DNA of 64,000 bases from G963677085 sp963677085 (GTDB lineage: Bacteria; Planctomycetota; Planctomycetia; Pirellulales; Thermoguttaceae): the NCBI GenBank assembly GCA_963677085.2, contig CAXXFH010000004.1:3162001-3226000 (forward strand), read 5' to 3'. Made by a program: the position numbers and the translations under genes. The notes below the pieces were generated by a model. It did not search any database and was not told the DNA's origin. It was given only the letters and a program-made list of their open reading frames with translations. Shown piece after piece: positions 1 to 8,967 of this stretch. The first letter of the stretch is position 1, and each line of letters opens with the position of its first letter.

Positions 1-615
1 GCGCCCGCGAATCAGGCGGTGTGCCAGGCGTCGGCCGCGTTTTACGTCTGCCCAAGCGATGTCGACACCCAGGACATCGCAACGCCGGCAAGCGGACCGG
101 CAGGCAGTCAAGGAGCGAAATATCGCCGCGGCTCCTATCGAGGAAATACGGGACGCCACAAGGGAGGCACTTGGTGGGGGAACTCGCCGGGCAGTGGAAG
201 CTTCACCCTCACGCCTGGCTGGCGCGGCCCCCTGCTGACGATTGGCCACGGCCACGGCTACGGCACCGTGCGACAAGCAGAAATCCGCGACGGGACGTCG
301 AACACGCTGCTGGTGGGCGAATATGCGTCGATTACGGCGCCAACGCGCCGCACGTTTTGGGCGGCCACGTACTCGTGTTTCAATAAATCGTCGGTAACGC
401 CGGAAAGCCGCATCCTGTTGCCCGACTTCGACCGTTGTGCGGCGGCCGGCAGCAGCGACTTCGCGTGCAAGATCGCCTGGGGGAGCCTCCATCCGGGTGG
501 GTGCCAGTTCGTCATGTGCGACGGCTCGGTGCGATTTGTTCAGACCACGATCGACATGAACCTTTTCACCGGCTTGGGAACGATCGCCAACGGAGAACTC
601 GCGTCGTTGCCGTAG
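1..615 (+). CDS. DUF1559 pseudopilin-like protein, 3' part
   Basis: The reading frame is open from the first base, so the N-terminus, which should carry the prepilin-like segment, lies outside the window. The visible 204 residues include the late-DUF1559 pattern: 'RDGTSNTLLVGEY' in the middle and the H-X9-DG signature 'HPGGCQFVMCDGSVRFV' near the end. DUF1559 proteins (PF07596) are greatly amplified in planctomycetes; they are predicted to be inserted or exported through a pilin-like N-terminal helix, and their function is unknown. It is followed by a small lipoprotein and an SGNH/PEP-CTERM protein on the same strand, so it probably belongs to an exported-protein group like the cassettes further right. 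Confidence 0.85.
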   Translation, partial: APANQAVCQASAAFYVCPSDVDTQDIATPASGPAGSQGAKYRRGSYRGNTGRHKGGTWWGNSPGSGSFTLTPGWRGPLLTIGHGHGYGTVRQAEIRDGTSNTLLVGEYASITAPTRRTFWAATYSCFNKSSVTPESRILLPDFDRCAAAGSSDFACKIAWGSLHPGGCQFVMCDGSVRFVQTTIDMNLFTGLGTIANGELASLP

Positions 616-643
616 TGCGGCAAAACACCAGCTTGGGATTGAC

Positions 644-707
644 GGGTGCCAGTGACGGCTTGTCCGCCGCTGCTGGAGCAAGGGCAGACAAGCTGCCCAT
701 GGTACCC
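644..707. repeat. GGGTGCCA...TGGCACCC interspersed repeat, copy A
   Basis: Short dispersed repeat with inverted ends (GGGTGCC / GGTACCC) and internal 'CTTGTCCGCC' and 'GCAGACAAGCTGCCCATGG'. Similar copies lie at 2611-2638 (half), 22348-22411, 33129-33165 (half) and 48977-49040. It sits directly between two co-oriented genes. Confidence 0.65.
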
Positions 708-740
708 GACTGACTCGTTTTTCGTTCACCAGAGAGAGCC

Positions 741-1163
741 ATGCACCGTCTCGCCGCAATCATCTTGTTCGCCGTCGTCTGCGGCTGTTCGCAAACCCCT
801 TATGATGTGGCCGAAGTCTCCGGGCGGGTGACGCTCGACGGTCAACCGCTCGGCGATGCCGTCGTCATGTTCCAGCCGACGACGAGTCGTGCAGGGCAAA
901 CGGCGCTCGGGCCGGGCTCTCACGGGACGACCGATGCCGAGGGCCGCTACGCCCTGCGACTGATCGACCCCGACCGCGAAGGTGCCGTCGTGGCAACGCA
1001 TCGCGTGACCATCACCACCGCCCGGGAGGTGAATCCCGACAGCGAGTCGGGCGAGATGACTCCAGAGAAGGTACCTGCCCGATACCGCGACGGATCGCTG
1101 ACGTTCGACGTTCCGGCCGAAGGGACTTTTCGGGCCGATTTCGAATTGACCAGCAACCGTTGA
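741..1163 (+). CDS. Small lipoprotein with carboxypeptidase-regulatory-like (transthyretin-type) domain
   Basis: 140 residues. The N-terminus 'MHRLAAIILFAVVCGCSQ' is a short hydrophobic signal with a lipobox-like VCGC, so lipid attachment at Cys16 or Cys18 is likely. The body has the beta-sandwich pattern common in planctomycete lipoproteins: 'VSGRVTLDGQPLGDAVVMF' then 'GTTDAEGRYAL'. Such domains are thought to be non-catalytic binding or structural modules. The gene follows a DUF1559 gene and precedes an SGNH/PEP-CTERM gene by about 40 bp, so the three may be co-transcribed. No enzymatic role can be assigned. Confidence 0.75.
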   Translation: MHRLAAIILFAVVCGCSQTPYDVAEVSGRVTLDGQPLGDAVVMFQPTTSRAGQTALGPGSHGTTDAEGRYALRLIDPDREGAVVATHRVTITTAREVNPDSESGEMTPEKVPARYRDGSLTFDVPAEGTFRADFELTSNR

Positions 1164-1206
1164 TCGAATGCTCGATTGGCAACCACAAAATAGAGGAGAG
1201 AGTCCG

Positions 1207-2562
1207 ATGTCGTGTTCGCTTCGTGGATGGGTAGGACGACGATTTCTTGCGACGATGATCTTGTTGGCATGTCCCGCCTTGGCCGCGGCGTACGACGATG
1301 ACTATGCCGGCGCCCCGCGCGTCTTGATGTTGGGCGATTCGATTACCATGACCACCGGCGCCGTCGGCTGGCAGGTGCAAGAGGCCTTCGCCGGGTTGGC
1401 CAACGTTCACGTCATTCCCGAAAATTTTCAGGACACCGACTACGCACTCAGCGAAGTCTCGACCGGCGTGTCGCATCTCGAATCGTGGATCGGAGGTGAA
1501 ACTTGGGATGTGATCGATTTCAACACCGGCCTGCACGACATGAAAGTCGGCCAGGTGCAACACGATGTTCCGTCGAGCTACGCGACCAAGTTGGGCCAAG
1601 TCATCGACGAGCTTCAAACGAACGCCCCCACGGCAACGCTCATCTGGCGTGAGACGACCTTTGTGCCAAACCCCGAATCGCTCGGGCGGCACAAAGCGGT
1701 CGACGGCACAACCGCCCTGGACAACACCCATCGCTACTACAACACGGCCGCCGCGACCGTGGTCGCCGCCAAGGGCATCACGGTGGCCGACGCCATCGGG
1801 TCGCTTTCCGAAACGGTTCACGCCACCAACGGCGCGGGCAGCAACAACGTGCATTACACAACGGCCGGTTATCGCCAACTGGCACAGCCCGCGATCGAAA
1901 ACATCTACGAACAGCTCGACATCGCGCCCGGGCTGTGTGTCGACTTCGGCCACGCCGGTGCCAGTAGCGATCTCGTCCAGCAGGGCTACTACGATTTCGA
2001 GCGCACAACCAGCACGCGACTGGTGGCTACCGACCTTGGCACGGAAAACGTCGTGGAACTGACATTAACCAACGCGACGGTCGACTCGCGCGACCGCGAC
2101 GCCGTCGACGGGGCCGGACTAGCCACAAGCGATCTGCTGCGCGACTTCGTTTTCGGCCAGGGCACCGGTGCACCGCTGGAGATCGTCCTCTCGGGCCTGA
2201 AAGCCGGTACCTACACGTTCACCGGCTACTTCCACGACAACAACGTGTTTCAGGGCGTGGCCAATGTGGACGTGAGCGTCGACGGCGGACTGAATTTCGC
2301 TGACGGCGTCGACACTGTCTATTCGACGGGCGTCGAGCCGACCACAATTGGCTCGGGCAGTTTCAAGTTCACTACCGACGGCACGGCCGACGTGGTCTTC
2401 CGGGTGTTGGCCGACACGACCGACGGCGGCAACGGTTCCCATGTGATCAACGGCCTGGAGATTACCGCCACCCCGGAACCGGCATCGCTGACGCTGCTGG
2501 GTGTCGCCCTGGCGGGAATCGCTTTGGTGGCGCGTCGTCGGATGAGGAGCGCATCGCGTTAG
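1207..2562 (+). CDS. SGNH/GDSL-type hydrolase with C-terminal PEP-CTERM anchor
   Basis: 451 residues from the ATG at 1207, chosen over an in-frame ATG at 1168 because GGAGAG lies just upstream and the product then begins with a good signal peptide (hydrophobic stretch ending near 'ALAAAY'). Residues ~30-230 look like an SGNH hydrolase: block I 'VLMLGDSITMTTG' contains the nucleophile Ser, and a late 'NNVHYTTAGY' fits the catalytic His block. Residues ~235-420 form a separate beta-rich domain. The end 'PEPASLTLLGVALAGIALVARRR' (in part) is PEP-CTERM: PEP motif, membrane helix and basic tail recognised by exosortase. Expected role: an exported, surface-processed carbohydrate esterase or related hydrolase; the substrate is unknown. 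Confidence 0.8.
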   Translation: MSCSLRGWVGRRFLATMILLACPALAAAYDDDYAGAPRVLMLGDSITMTTGAVGWQVQEAFAGLANVHVIPENFQDTDYALSEVSTGVSHLESWIGGETWDVIDFNTGLHDMKVGQVQHDVPSSYATKLGQVIDELQTNAPTATLIWRETTFVPNPESLGRHKAVDGTTALDNTHRYYNTAAATVVAAKGITVADAIGSLSETVHATNGAGSNNVHYTTAGYRQLAQPAIENIYEQLDIAPGLCVDFGHAGASSDLVQQGYYDFERTTSTRLVATDLGTENVVELTLTNATVDSRDRDAVDGAGLATSDLLRDFVFGQGTGAPLEIVLSGLKAGTYTFTGYFHDNNVFQGVANVDVSVDGGLNFADGVDTVYSTGVEPTTIGSGSFKFTTDGTADVVFRVLADTTDGGNGSHVINGLEITATPEPASLTLLGVALAGIALVARRRMRSASR

Positions 2563-2610
2563 AATATCGAGGATGCTCTCTAGCCGGAGCTTGCCTGGCC
2601 CTGATTCAAC

Positions 2611-2638
2611 AAGGGCGGACAAGCCGCCCATGGCACCC
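2611..2638. repeat. GGGTGCCA-type interspersed repeat, half copy B
   Basis: 'GGGCGGACAAGCCGCCCATG' followed by GCACCC matches the right half of the repeat at 644-707. It lies 50 bp after the SGNH gene and could act as a transcript 3' end; no T-run follows. Confidence 0.5.
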
Positions 2639-2852
2639 TCAATCCTTAATTTAACGAAGTACCCTCACCTTCTGCGCGGGAAGTGCTAACTCTCTAGTGG
2701 CATACTGCCGCCGTTTCCGCGGGAAATCCGATTTCTTTCCGGATTTTCTTCCGTTTCGATGTACACATTCCTAGACACTCTGTCAGGGATATTACGGAGG
2801 AACAACGCGCGCATTCGTTGTTGTCGCACCACGCGCACCGCTGGAAGCTGTC

Positions 2853-3383
2853 ATGTCGATCGATCCAGAAACCGCCGTCCGCGGGATTATGCGAGAGCGA
2901 GCCAAGCTGCTCGGCTTTGCGCTCTCGCTGCTGGGCGACATCCATCTGGCCGAAGACGTGGTCCAAGACGTGGTCACCCTGGCGATGCGGAAGAGTGACC
3001 AGATTCGCGACGAGTCGCACTTGTTGCCTTGGGCACGCACCGTCGCCCGAAACAAGGTCTACGAACTGCGTCGCGCCAACCGCCGGCAAGGCGTGGGCCT
3101 CAGCGACGAGGTCCTCGAACTGCTCGACGATCGTTGGGCAAAGCTCGACCAGACCGACAGTACCCAGCGGCTCGACTTCCTCCGTCATTGTATGCGAGAG
3201 CTCACCGAGCGGTCGCAGCGGATCCTCAAACTCCGCTACGTCGACGACCAGAAGGGCGAGCAGATTGCCGCCACGCTCGGCGTGAAGGTGCGCAGCATCT
3301 ACACGGCGATGACTCGCATCCACAGTTCCCTGGCAGAATGTGTTCAGCGTCGGCTACAAGCGGCCGACGGCGGTCATGCCTGA
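2853..3383 (+). CDS. ECF-type RNA polymerase sigma factor (cassette 1)
   Basis: 176 residues, the usual length for an ECF sigma factor. Region 2 spans residues ~12-80 ('LLGDIHLAEDVVQDVVTLAM', 'LPWARTVARNKVYELRR'); region 4 covers ~115-170, with an HTH around 'KGEQIAATLGVKVRSIYTAM'. It directs RNA polymerase to a dedicated promoter set. Its last 8 bases overlap the start of the FecR-like gene, so the pair is translationally coupled and the FecR protein is the likely cognate anti-sigma factor. It has the planctomycete-style conserved tail 'RIHSSLAECVQRRL', shared with the other sigma genes of this window. Confidence 0.9.
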   Translation: MSIDPETAVRGIMRERAKLLGFALSLLGDIHLAEDVVQDVVTLAMRKSDQIRDESHLLPWARTVARNKVYELRRANRRQGVGLSDEVLELLDDRWAKLDQTDSTQRLDFLRHCMRELTERSQRILKLRYVDDQKGEQIAATLGVKVRSIYTAMTRIHSSLAECVQRRLQAADGGHA

Positions 3384-4884
3384 CTTGATTTCCACCATTC
3401 CGAACGATGCGTCGTACGCCGACGATGAATTCCTGGGTTTGGCTGTGCGCTATTACCAGGAGGATCTCGACGAACCGGGCACGCGCGAACTCGATCGCCA
3501 GCTTCGCGGCGACGTTGTCAAACGGGATCGCTTCGTAGCGCTCGGCCTACAAAGCGTCCTCATACCCGAGGCGTTGCGCATTGAGGCCGAAGAACAGGCG
3601 ACGACCATCCCATTGGATGCTTTGCCCCGGCTCGATGTGGCACCGTTGGACGATCTGAGCGAACGTCCAACACACCAGTCCGGTTTCCGGCCGACCAGCC
3701 CTCGTTTCTGGATCGCGGTGAGCTTGTTGACAACCTTTTTTCTCGGCGGTCTGTACTTCCTGGTAGGCCAGGGTTGGCGACCGACACGAATGGCCGCGCA
3801 GGATCAACAGAAGGACGAGCAAGAGCACCCGTCGCAGCAAATCGCGGCCTTGGTAGCCGGAGCGGTTAATTGCCAGTGGGCCAAGGGCAGCCCCGTCTTG
3901 GATGTCGGCGACCGCGCCGTGGTGGGCAAACGCTATGAACTGGCCGATGGCCTGATGAAACTCGTCTTCGGCCGTCAGGCCCGATGTCTGCTGGAGGGGC
4001 CGGTTGCGTTTCGCGTGGTTTCGGCCGACGTGGTCCGCGTTGAACAAGGTCGGTTGGCGGCCGAGGTTCCGGCCAGCGCCAAGGGATTCGCCGTCCGCAC
4101 GCCTTGGGCCAACGTGATCGACTTGGGCACGGAGTTCGGCGTCGAGGTCGAAGAGGGCGGACCGCTGGCGATCCACGTTTTCCAGGGCAAGGTGCGAATG
4201 GAACCGACGGTCGAAGGGCCCTCGGTAATGACAATCGCGGCCGGCCAGTCGGTGCAATTATTTTCGCGGGGAGGCAATGTTACGACCACCCAGGGCGAGG
4301 CCACACCGCTGGCCTTCCGACGGCAAATGCCTATCGGCCCCGGCGGCGGCTATGCAGAAAGCCGGTTTGACGAATCGACGGAGGGTTGGGTGGTGACGGT
4401 CGATGGCCATCGACCTGCCCTGCACAAGTCGGCCCTAGCGCCTCATGACAGTTATTTGGAGACGTACGATGGCCAAGGAGGTTTCTACTTTTCTTTCATT
4501 GCGCCTAGGCGATTTTGCGGCGATCACAGCGCTGCCCACGGAAAATGGTTGACCTACGAATTGCGTATCCGGGGCGGTTTCGATGAACCTGAACCCAAGT
4601 ATTGCGAATTACACGGGGCCGACATGATATTGGGCTTTCCGCTCGACGGACCGCCCAACGATGACTCGTGGACTCGGTTGAAGGTGCCGTTGCGGGATGA
4701 TCCTCGGTGGATTCGCTTGGACCGGGCCGACAAGCCGGTTGCCGAGCCGGGGGCGCTCAAGGCCGTCTTGCAAGACCTGCGCCGCGTGGTAATTCCCGGG
4801 GAATTCTATCTGGGGACCGATGAGGTGGTGGGGCTGGATAACGTTGTCCTGGGGGCGGGAGAAGACCTTGCGCCCGAACAATAA
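3376..4884 (+). CDS. FecR-domain membrane anti-sigma-like protein with laminin-B-like C-terminal domain (cassette 1)
   Basis: 502 residues from the ATG at 3376, which overlaps the sigma stop by 8 bp. Cytoplasmic part ~1-98 (sigma-contact region by analogy), one membrane helix ~100-122 ('RFWIAVSLLTTFFLGGLYFL'), FecR core ~165-290 including 'VRTPWANVIDLGTEFGVEVE'. The last ~150 residues start 'ESRFDESTEGWVVTVDG' and contain 'AAHGKWLTYELRIRGG' and 'DDSWTRLKVPLRDD', a pattern resembling Laminin_B (PF00052) in layout. FecR proteins pass a signal from outside the cytoplasm to an ECF sigma factor; the laminin-B-like end is the probable ligand-binding part. From the membrane helix onward it is almost the same as the protein at 8967-10478. 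Confidence 0.82.
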   Translation: MPDLISTIPNDASYADDEFLGLAVRYYQEDLDEPGTRELDRQLRGDVVKRDRFVALGLQSVLIPEALRIEAEEQATTIPLDALPRLDVAPLDDLSERPTHQSGFRPTSPRFWIAVSLLTTFFLGGLYFLVGQGWRPTRMAAQDQQKDEQEHPSQQIAALVAGAVNCQWAKGSPVLDVGDRAVVGKRYELADGLMKLVFGRQARCLLEGPVAFRVVSADVVRVEQGRLAAEVPASAKGFAVRTPWANVIDLGTEFGVEVEEGGPLAIHVFQGKVRMEPTVEGPSVMTIAAGQSVQLFSRGGNVTTTQGEATPLAFRRQMPIGPGGGYAESRFDESTEGWVVTVDGHRPALHKSALAPHDSYLETYDGQGGFYFSFIAPRRFCGDHSAAHGKWLTYELRIRGGFDEPEPKYCELHGADMILGFPLDGPPNDDSWTRLKVPLRDDPRWIRLDRADKPVAEPGALKAVLQDLRRVVIPGEFYLGTDEVVGLDNVVLGAGEDLAPEQ

Positions 4885-5051
4885 TAATTCATCTAGGAGG
4901 TTCGATTCAAGACGTCAGGAAAATGCGTTTGACGCAGCCGCTGGCTGCACTGTTTAACAGACTGGGGCAACGTGAGTTTCGCAAGTGGAAAGTAGCGAGT
5001 TACGGAAAATCCCTAACAATGTACTCAAGAACCTTATTGGAGAAACGTGTG

Positions 5052-5747
5052 ATGTATCAACTTCGACAAACACTCGCCGCTGTTGGTTTTGGGGTGATTT
5101 TCCTCTTTGTGGGCGCAATCGCCGACGGGGCCATCATCGTCGAGTACCCGATTCCTGCGGGAACTGACTACAAAAATCCCAGTTCCGTGGACGATCACGT
5201 TACCGCCTCGACACTCGAGAACCACGGCCACACCTCCGTATCTACGGGCACGGAGAGTGGCTACATTTCCGGCAGCGTCAGTCAGGGCAACGAAAACGAC
5301 GCCATCAGCCAAAACGACTATTGGGATTTTACGGTCACCGCGGAAGAAGATTACGCGTTGAACCTGGAGAACCTCGTAGTTTCGCTTGGCGGCAGCAGTG
5401 TCGACGTGGAGGAGTTTACGGCGTCGTTTTTCGTTCGTTCGGACGTGGACGGATTCGCGACGACACTTCCCGGCAGTCTGACCAGCATCAGTGTTCCAGA
5501 AGACCAGGGTGTGGCCGTCAATGGCACACTGAGTGTTGATCTGACCGGAGCGGCCTTTCAGAACCTTGGTTCCGTCAGTTTCCGAATTTACGTCTTCGAC
5601 AACGCCACGAACAGCGCCCAGATGCCTCGGATTTTCGACCCCACATTAACTGGGGCTGTTGTACCCGAGCCGAGTAGTTGGGTTCTGCTCGCAATGGCCG
5701 CGATGGGGCTCATGGGCGCCGGCTGGCGACGTTATCATCAGGCGTGA
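5052..5747 (+). CDS. PEP-CTERM exported protein (cassette 1)
   Basis: 231 residues if started at the ATG at 5052, which has GGAG at 5039-5042 and gives a normal signal peptide ('TLAAVGFGVIFLFVGAIADG'). An in-frame ATG at 4923 would put 43 non-signal residues in front and is less likely. The mature part is acidic and Ser/Thr/Gly rich with no domain that I recognise. The C-terminus 'VVPEPSSWVLLAMAAMGLMG' plus RR is a PEP-CTERM sorting signal (PEP, helix, basic end). It probably ends up outside the inner membrane after exosortase processing. It is the third gene of the cassette, 167 bp after the FecR gene, and may be a target of the upstream sigma factor. Confidence 0.8.
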   Translation: MYQLRQTLAAVGFGVIFLFVGAIADGAIIVEYPIPAGTDYKNPSSVDDHVTASTLENHGHTSVSTGTESGYISGSVSQGNENDAISQNDYWDFTVTAEEDYALNLENLVVSLGGSSVDVEEFTASFFVRSDVDGFATTLPGSLTSISVPEDQGVAVNGTLSVDLTGAAFQNLGSVSFRIYVFDNATNSAQMPRIFDPTLTGAVVPEPSSWVLLAMAAMGLMGAGWRRYHQA

Positions 5748-5797
5748 AAATAACATGGAAATTGCCGTCCGACTAAACCGTTGACGGGTGAGTCACC

Positions 5798-6697
5798 ATG
5801 CGCTATCTTCGTTCAATGACTGGCTTTACACTTGTCGAACTTCTGGTGGTGATTGCCATCATCGGTATCTTGATTGCGCTATTGCTTCCCGCCGTGCAAT
5901 CTGCCCGGGAGGCCGCGCGTCGGTTGACATGCACCAACCATCTCAAGCAGATCGGTTTGGCCACGCACACTTACCACACGGCGCTGAGATGTTTTCCGCC
6001 CGGTGGATTGGCCGACACGAATTACGAAGTTCCCCTACCTGGGTTGCATACCTTTCTGCTGCCGTACATCGAACAGGCATCACTGGCCAAACAGATCCTT
6101 TCCACCGAGTCGATCTACACCGGGATTAACGCGGAGGTGGGCAAAATGGCGGTGGAAACGTACATTTGCCCCAGTGCTCCGGTCGGCGACGACGGCAACC
6201 AGCCGGGCAAGGGTTATTGTGTAACCAACTACTCGGGCGTTGCCGGCCCTGGTCTCAACGATCATCTGATCGACCTGGAAGACTCAAACTGCGGCGACTT
6301 TTACACCGACGGAGTTTTCTATCCCCAAAGCCACACCAAGATACGCGACATTACCGACGGTACGTCGAATACGTTGGCCATCGGAGAACGGACCTACGAG
6401 CTTCGCGTGTGGACTCGGGGTTCGATACTTCGCGGCACGGGCGGTTGCACGACAGCGGCCAAGAACATCCGGTGGCCGATCAACTCCAACCCGGAGCAAC
6501 TGTGTTATCAGAACTGCCTCGGAGGACAACGGACGTGCTTGTTCAACGATCTGTTTTTTGGCAGCCAGCACCCGGGTGGTGCCAATTTTGCCTTCGCGGA
6601 TGGAAGCGTGCGGTTCGTCAGCGAAAACACGTCGTTCGTGCTGTTTCAGGAACTCGCCACTCGGAACGGCGGCGAGGTCGTGACGATCCCTGACTAA
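5798..6697 (+). CDS. DUF1559 pseudopilin-like protein (cassette 1)
   Basis: 299 residues. The N-terminal prepilin-like segment is 'MTGFTLVELLVVIAIIG' followed by 'ILIALLLPAVQSAREAARR', with a G-F junction and a Glu at +5 as in type IV pilins and pseudopilins. The C-terminal H-X9-DG block is 'HPGGANFAFADGSVRFV'. Cysteines are frequent in the central part ('CPSAPVG', 'CGDF', 'CYQNCLGGQRTC'), which suggests disulfides outside the cytoplasm. It lies 50 bp after the PEP-CTERM gene and 40 bp before a FAD oxidoreductase gene, so all three are probably on one transcript. Confidence 0.88.
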   Translation: MRYLRSMTGFTLVELLVVIAIIGILIALLLPAVQSAREAARRLTCTNHLKQIGLATHTYHTALRCFPPGGLADTNYEVPLPGLHTFLLPYIEQASLAKQILSTESIYTGINAEVGKMAVETYICPSAPVGDDGNQPGKGYCVTNYSGVAGPGLNDHLIDLEDSNCGDFYTDGVFYPQSHTKIRDITDGTSNTLAIGERTYELRVWTRGSILRGTGGCTTAAKNIRWPINSNPEQLCYQNCLGGQRTCLFNDLFFGSQHPGGANFAFADGSVRFVSENTSFVLFQELATRNGGEVVTIPD

Positions 6698-6737
6698 CGA
6701 CGCTAATCTTCGATTCCCACCTCAAGGAACCTGCCCT

Positions 6738-8045
6738 ATGAAACGTCGTGATCTGCTTAAAACCACCTCGGTAGCTCTCGGTGCCATGGCAATGAGTCCC
6801 CTGCTGGCCGAAGCCAAGGACACGGCTCCCATTGACCAGCAAACCGATGTGCTGGTGATCGGCGGAGGGCCAGCCGGCACCGTGGCAGCAATTCAGGCTG
6901 CTCGCGCGGGCGCAACCACGACATTACTGGAAATGGGAAGCCAGTTGGGCGGCACCACCACAACCGGCGGCGTCGCCTTTCCCGGTTTGTTCCACGCCTG
7001 GGGAAGGCAGGTGATTGCCGGCATTGGCTGGGAATTGGTGCAAAAGGCGGTCGAGTTGGGCGACGGAACCATGCCCGACTTTTCCGTGCCCACAGGCCAA
7101 CAACACTGGAAACATCAAATTAAACTCAACCCTCACCTTTACGCCGCACTGGTCGAGGAAGCCTGCCTTGGGGCCGGTGTCTCGTTACGATTCTATCAGT
7201 TTCCCGGCAAGGTTGAACAAACGGCCGAAGGATGGCTTGTTGATGTGATCGGTGCTGGCGTACGCTGCCGGCTTGCCTGTCGGCAGCTTATCGACTGCAC
7301 CGGCGGGGCCGATATTGTTGGGATGATCGGGCTGGCCCGACTGCGTGAAGAAGAAACCCAACCAGGTACCATCCGTGGAAGTTTTGGCCACTATACGATC
7401 GACAACAACGTTCTTCATGAACATCTTCAACTTGCGATTGCCGAAGGACGGATGCTACCAACCGATGCACGACAGTACGTGCCAGGTGCCGATTCGTCGA
7501 CGGCCGAGACCAAAACACGGGCCAACGTCGAAGGACGCCGCGTAATGCTGCGCAAACTGCGGTTCCTTCGCTCGATCCCCGGCGGTGAAAAAGCGGCCAT
7601 CACCGAAATGATGCAGGAAACGGCGATACGCGAAACCTACCGCATCGTCGGCCAAACGACGATCACCCACAAAGACTACATCAGTGGCCGCGTGTTCGAT
7701 GATGCCGTGTGTCATGCGTTCTACCCGATTGACATGCACTCCAGCCGTGGCGTGCAGCCGAAACACCTTGCCGAAGGCACCGTTGCCACGGTGTCGCTTG
7801 GTGCGCTGATCCCGCGCGGCAGCCGCAACCTGGCAGTTGCCGGACGGTGTGTTTCGAGCGACCGGTTGGCCAACTCGGCTTTGCGCGTCCAGGCGTCGTG
7901 CATGGCCATGGGACAGGCAGTGGGAGCTGCTGCGGCATTGGCTGTCCGCAACAACTCAACACTGGCCGATGTGTCACTCGACAAGCTTCGTGGTCTGTTG
8001 CGACAACACGGGGCGATTGTGCCGGAGACGAAAAAGGCCTATTGA
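6738..8045 (+). CDS. Exported FAD-dependent oxidoreductase (cassette 1)
   Basis: 435 residues. The N-terminus 'MKRRDLLKTTSVALGAMAMS' fits a twin-arginine signal, implying export in folded form with FAD bound. The dinucleotide-binding Rossmann motif is 'DVLVIGGGPAGTVAAIQAAR' (residues ~34-53), followed by an acidic residue in 'TLLEMG'. The rest matches the FAD_oxidored family (PF12831) that planctomycetes carry in many copies: 'IDCTGGADIVG' and the late 'NLAVAGRCVSSDRLANSALR'. The substrate is unknown. The stop codon TGA at 8043-8045 and the preceding Tyr codon lie inside a dispersed P103 palindrome that starts at 8040, so the natural C-terminus may have been altered. Confidence 0.82.
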   Translation: MKRRDLLKTTSVALGAMAMSPLLAEAKDTAPIDQQTDVLVIGGGPAGTVAAIQAARAGATTTLLEMGSQLGGTTTTGGVAFPGLFHAWGRQVIAGIGWELVQKAVELGDGTMPDFSVPTGQQHWKHQIKLNPHLYAALVEEACLGAGVSLRFYQFPGKVEQTAEGWLVDVIGAGVRCRLACRQLIDCTGGADIVGMIGLARLREEETQPGTIRGSFGHYTIDNNVLHEHLQLAIAEGRMLPTDARQYVPGADSSTAETKTRANVEGRRVMLRKLRFLRSIPGGEKAAITEMMQETAIRETYRIVGQTTITHKDYISGRVFDDAVCHAFYPIDMHSSRGVQPKHLAEGTVATVSLGALIPRGSRNLAVAGRCVSSDRLANSALRVQASCMAMGQAVGAAAALAVRNNSTLADVSLDKLRGLLRQHGAIVPETKKAY

Positions 8046-8143
8046 TGCTTGCATTGAAAATGATCCGCTTCGGAAAGCCGAACGCCTGGAAACCCAGGCT
8101 CCCGTTGGTCGCCTTCCGCTCATTAGCTATGCAAGCGTCAATA
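8040..8143 (+). repeat. P103 palindromic repeat, copy 1
   Basis: About 103 bp with imperfect terminal inverted repeats: left TATTGATGCTTGCAT, right ATGCAAGCGTCAATA, differing at one base when one is reverse-complemented. The core contains CTCCCGTTGGTCGCC. It differs from the copy at 52100-52203 at only two positions, which points to recent movement or conversion. Its first bases form the final sense codon and stop codon of the upstream FAD oxidoreductase. Confidence 0.85.
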
Positions 8144-8439
8144 GAGGCAAGCGTCTGTTCAACAGTCGTGCCCACAGCCGGCAATCTGCGTTGAGGCAAC
8201 TCTCTCGCGTCCTTCCCGAACGCAAAGCCTCTCTGGCAACTCTTGCGTGCCATGTTGACGCCACTCGGCGGGGGCATTTTCGGGTTGGCTTATCGAAAAT
8301 TCTCAAAATTCCGCCAACTTCTGCGCCAAACTTGGCCGGCTGAGCCACGTTTTCTTATAAGAGGTGGTGTTGCTTCCTGGGAATTTGCCAGCACCCCCCT
8401 CTTTCGGAGGTAACTGGCAGTCTTTGTCGATCGGCGCTC
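8144..8439. other. Gene-free upstream region of cassette 2
   Basis: No convincing coding frame. At 8355-8364 there is TTATAAGAGG, resembling TTATAGAGGG upstream of the cassette-4 sigma gene (complement of 38061-38072). CCCCCCTCTTTCGGAGG at about 8394-8410 forms a small hairpin before the sigma start. The promoter of cassette 2 must lie here, but I cannot identify its boxes securely. Confidence 0.4.
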
Positions 8440-8967
8440 ATGAACGCAGCAGATCAAACGTCGGAATTCGTTGCCCTGCTCACCCGGGAATCGCGGTGGA
8501 TCTACTCGTATATCCTCACCCTGGTCCCCAATCGGGCCGACGCCGACGAAATCTTCCAGGAAACCAGCGCCACGCTCTGGCGTAAGTTCGAGCAGTTCGA
8601 GTCGGGCACCAGTTTTCGGGCGTGGGCGTTGCGGGTGGCCCATTTCGAAGCCCTGCAATATCGCCACAAACAGAAGGGCCTGCCGGTGAGCCTCGGCGAG
8701 GCCTTTTACGAAGCGGTCGAGCGCGTCGCCATGCCCAAGTTGGAAAAGGCCAACGACATGCTCGCCGCCCTGGAGGAGTGCTTTGGCCTGCTCGGCGAAC
8801 GCTCCCAGCAGTTGCTCCGTCGACGCTACCAGCCGGAAGGATCGGTCAACGATATTGCCGAGGCCGACGGCCGTTCCAACTGGTCGGTCTATCGCGCGTT
8901 GGCCAAGATCCATAGCACGCTGTACGAATGCATCCAGCGTCGAATGGAAGAGGGGGTAGCGCCGTGA
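8440..8967 (+). CDS. ECF-type RNA polymerase sigma factor (cassette 2)
   Basis: 175 residues. Region 2 covers ~8-75 ('WIYSYILTLVPNRADADEIF', 'SFRAWALRVAHFEALQYRHK'); region 4 covers ~110-165 with HTH 'SVNDIAEADGRSNWSVYRAL'. The product resembles the Rhodopirellula/Verrucomicrobium-type sigma-70 subfamily. It differs strongly from the cassette-1 sigma although the two FecR partners are almost the same outside the membrane. Its stop codon overlaps the next start (TGATG), so it is co-translated with the FecR-like protein. Confidence 0.9.
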   Translation: MNAADQTSEFVALLTRESRWIYSYILTLVPNRADADEIFQETSATLWRKFEQFESGTSFRAWALRVAHFEALQYRHKQKGLPVSLGEAFYEAVERVAMPKLEKANDMLAALEECFGLLGERSQQLLRRRYQPEGSVNDIAEADGRSNWSVYRALAKIHSTLYECIQRRMEEGVAP

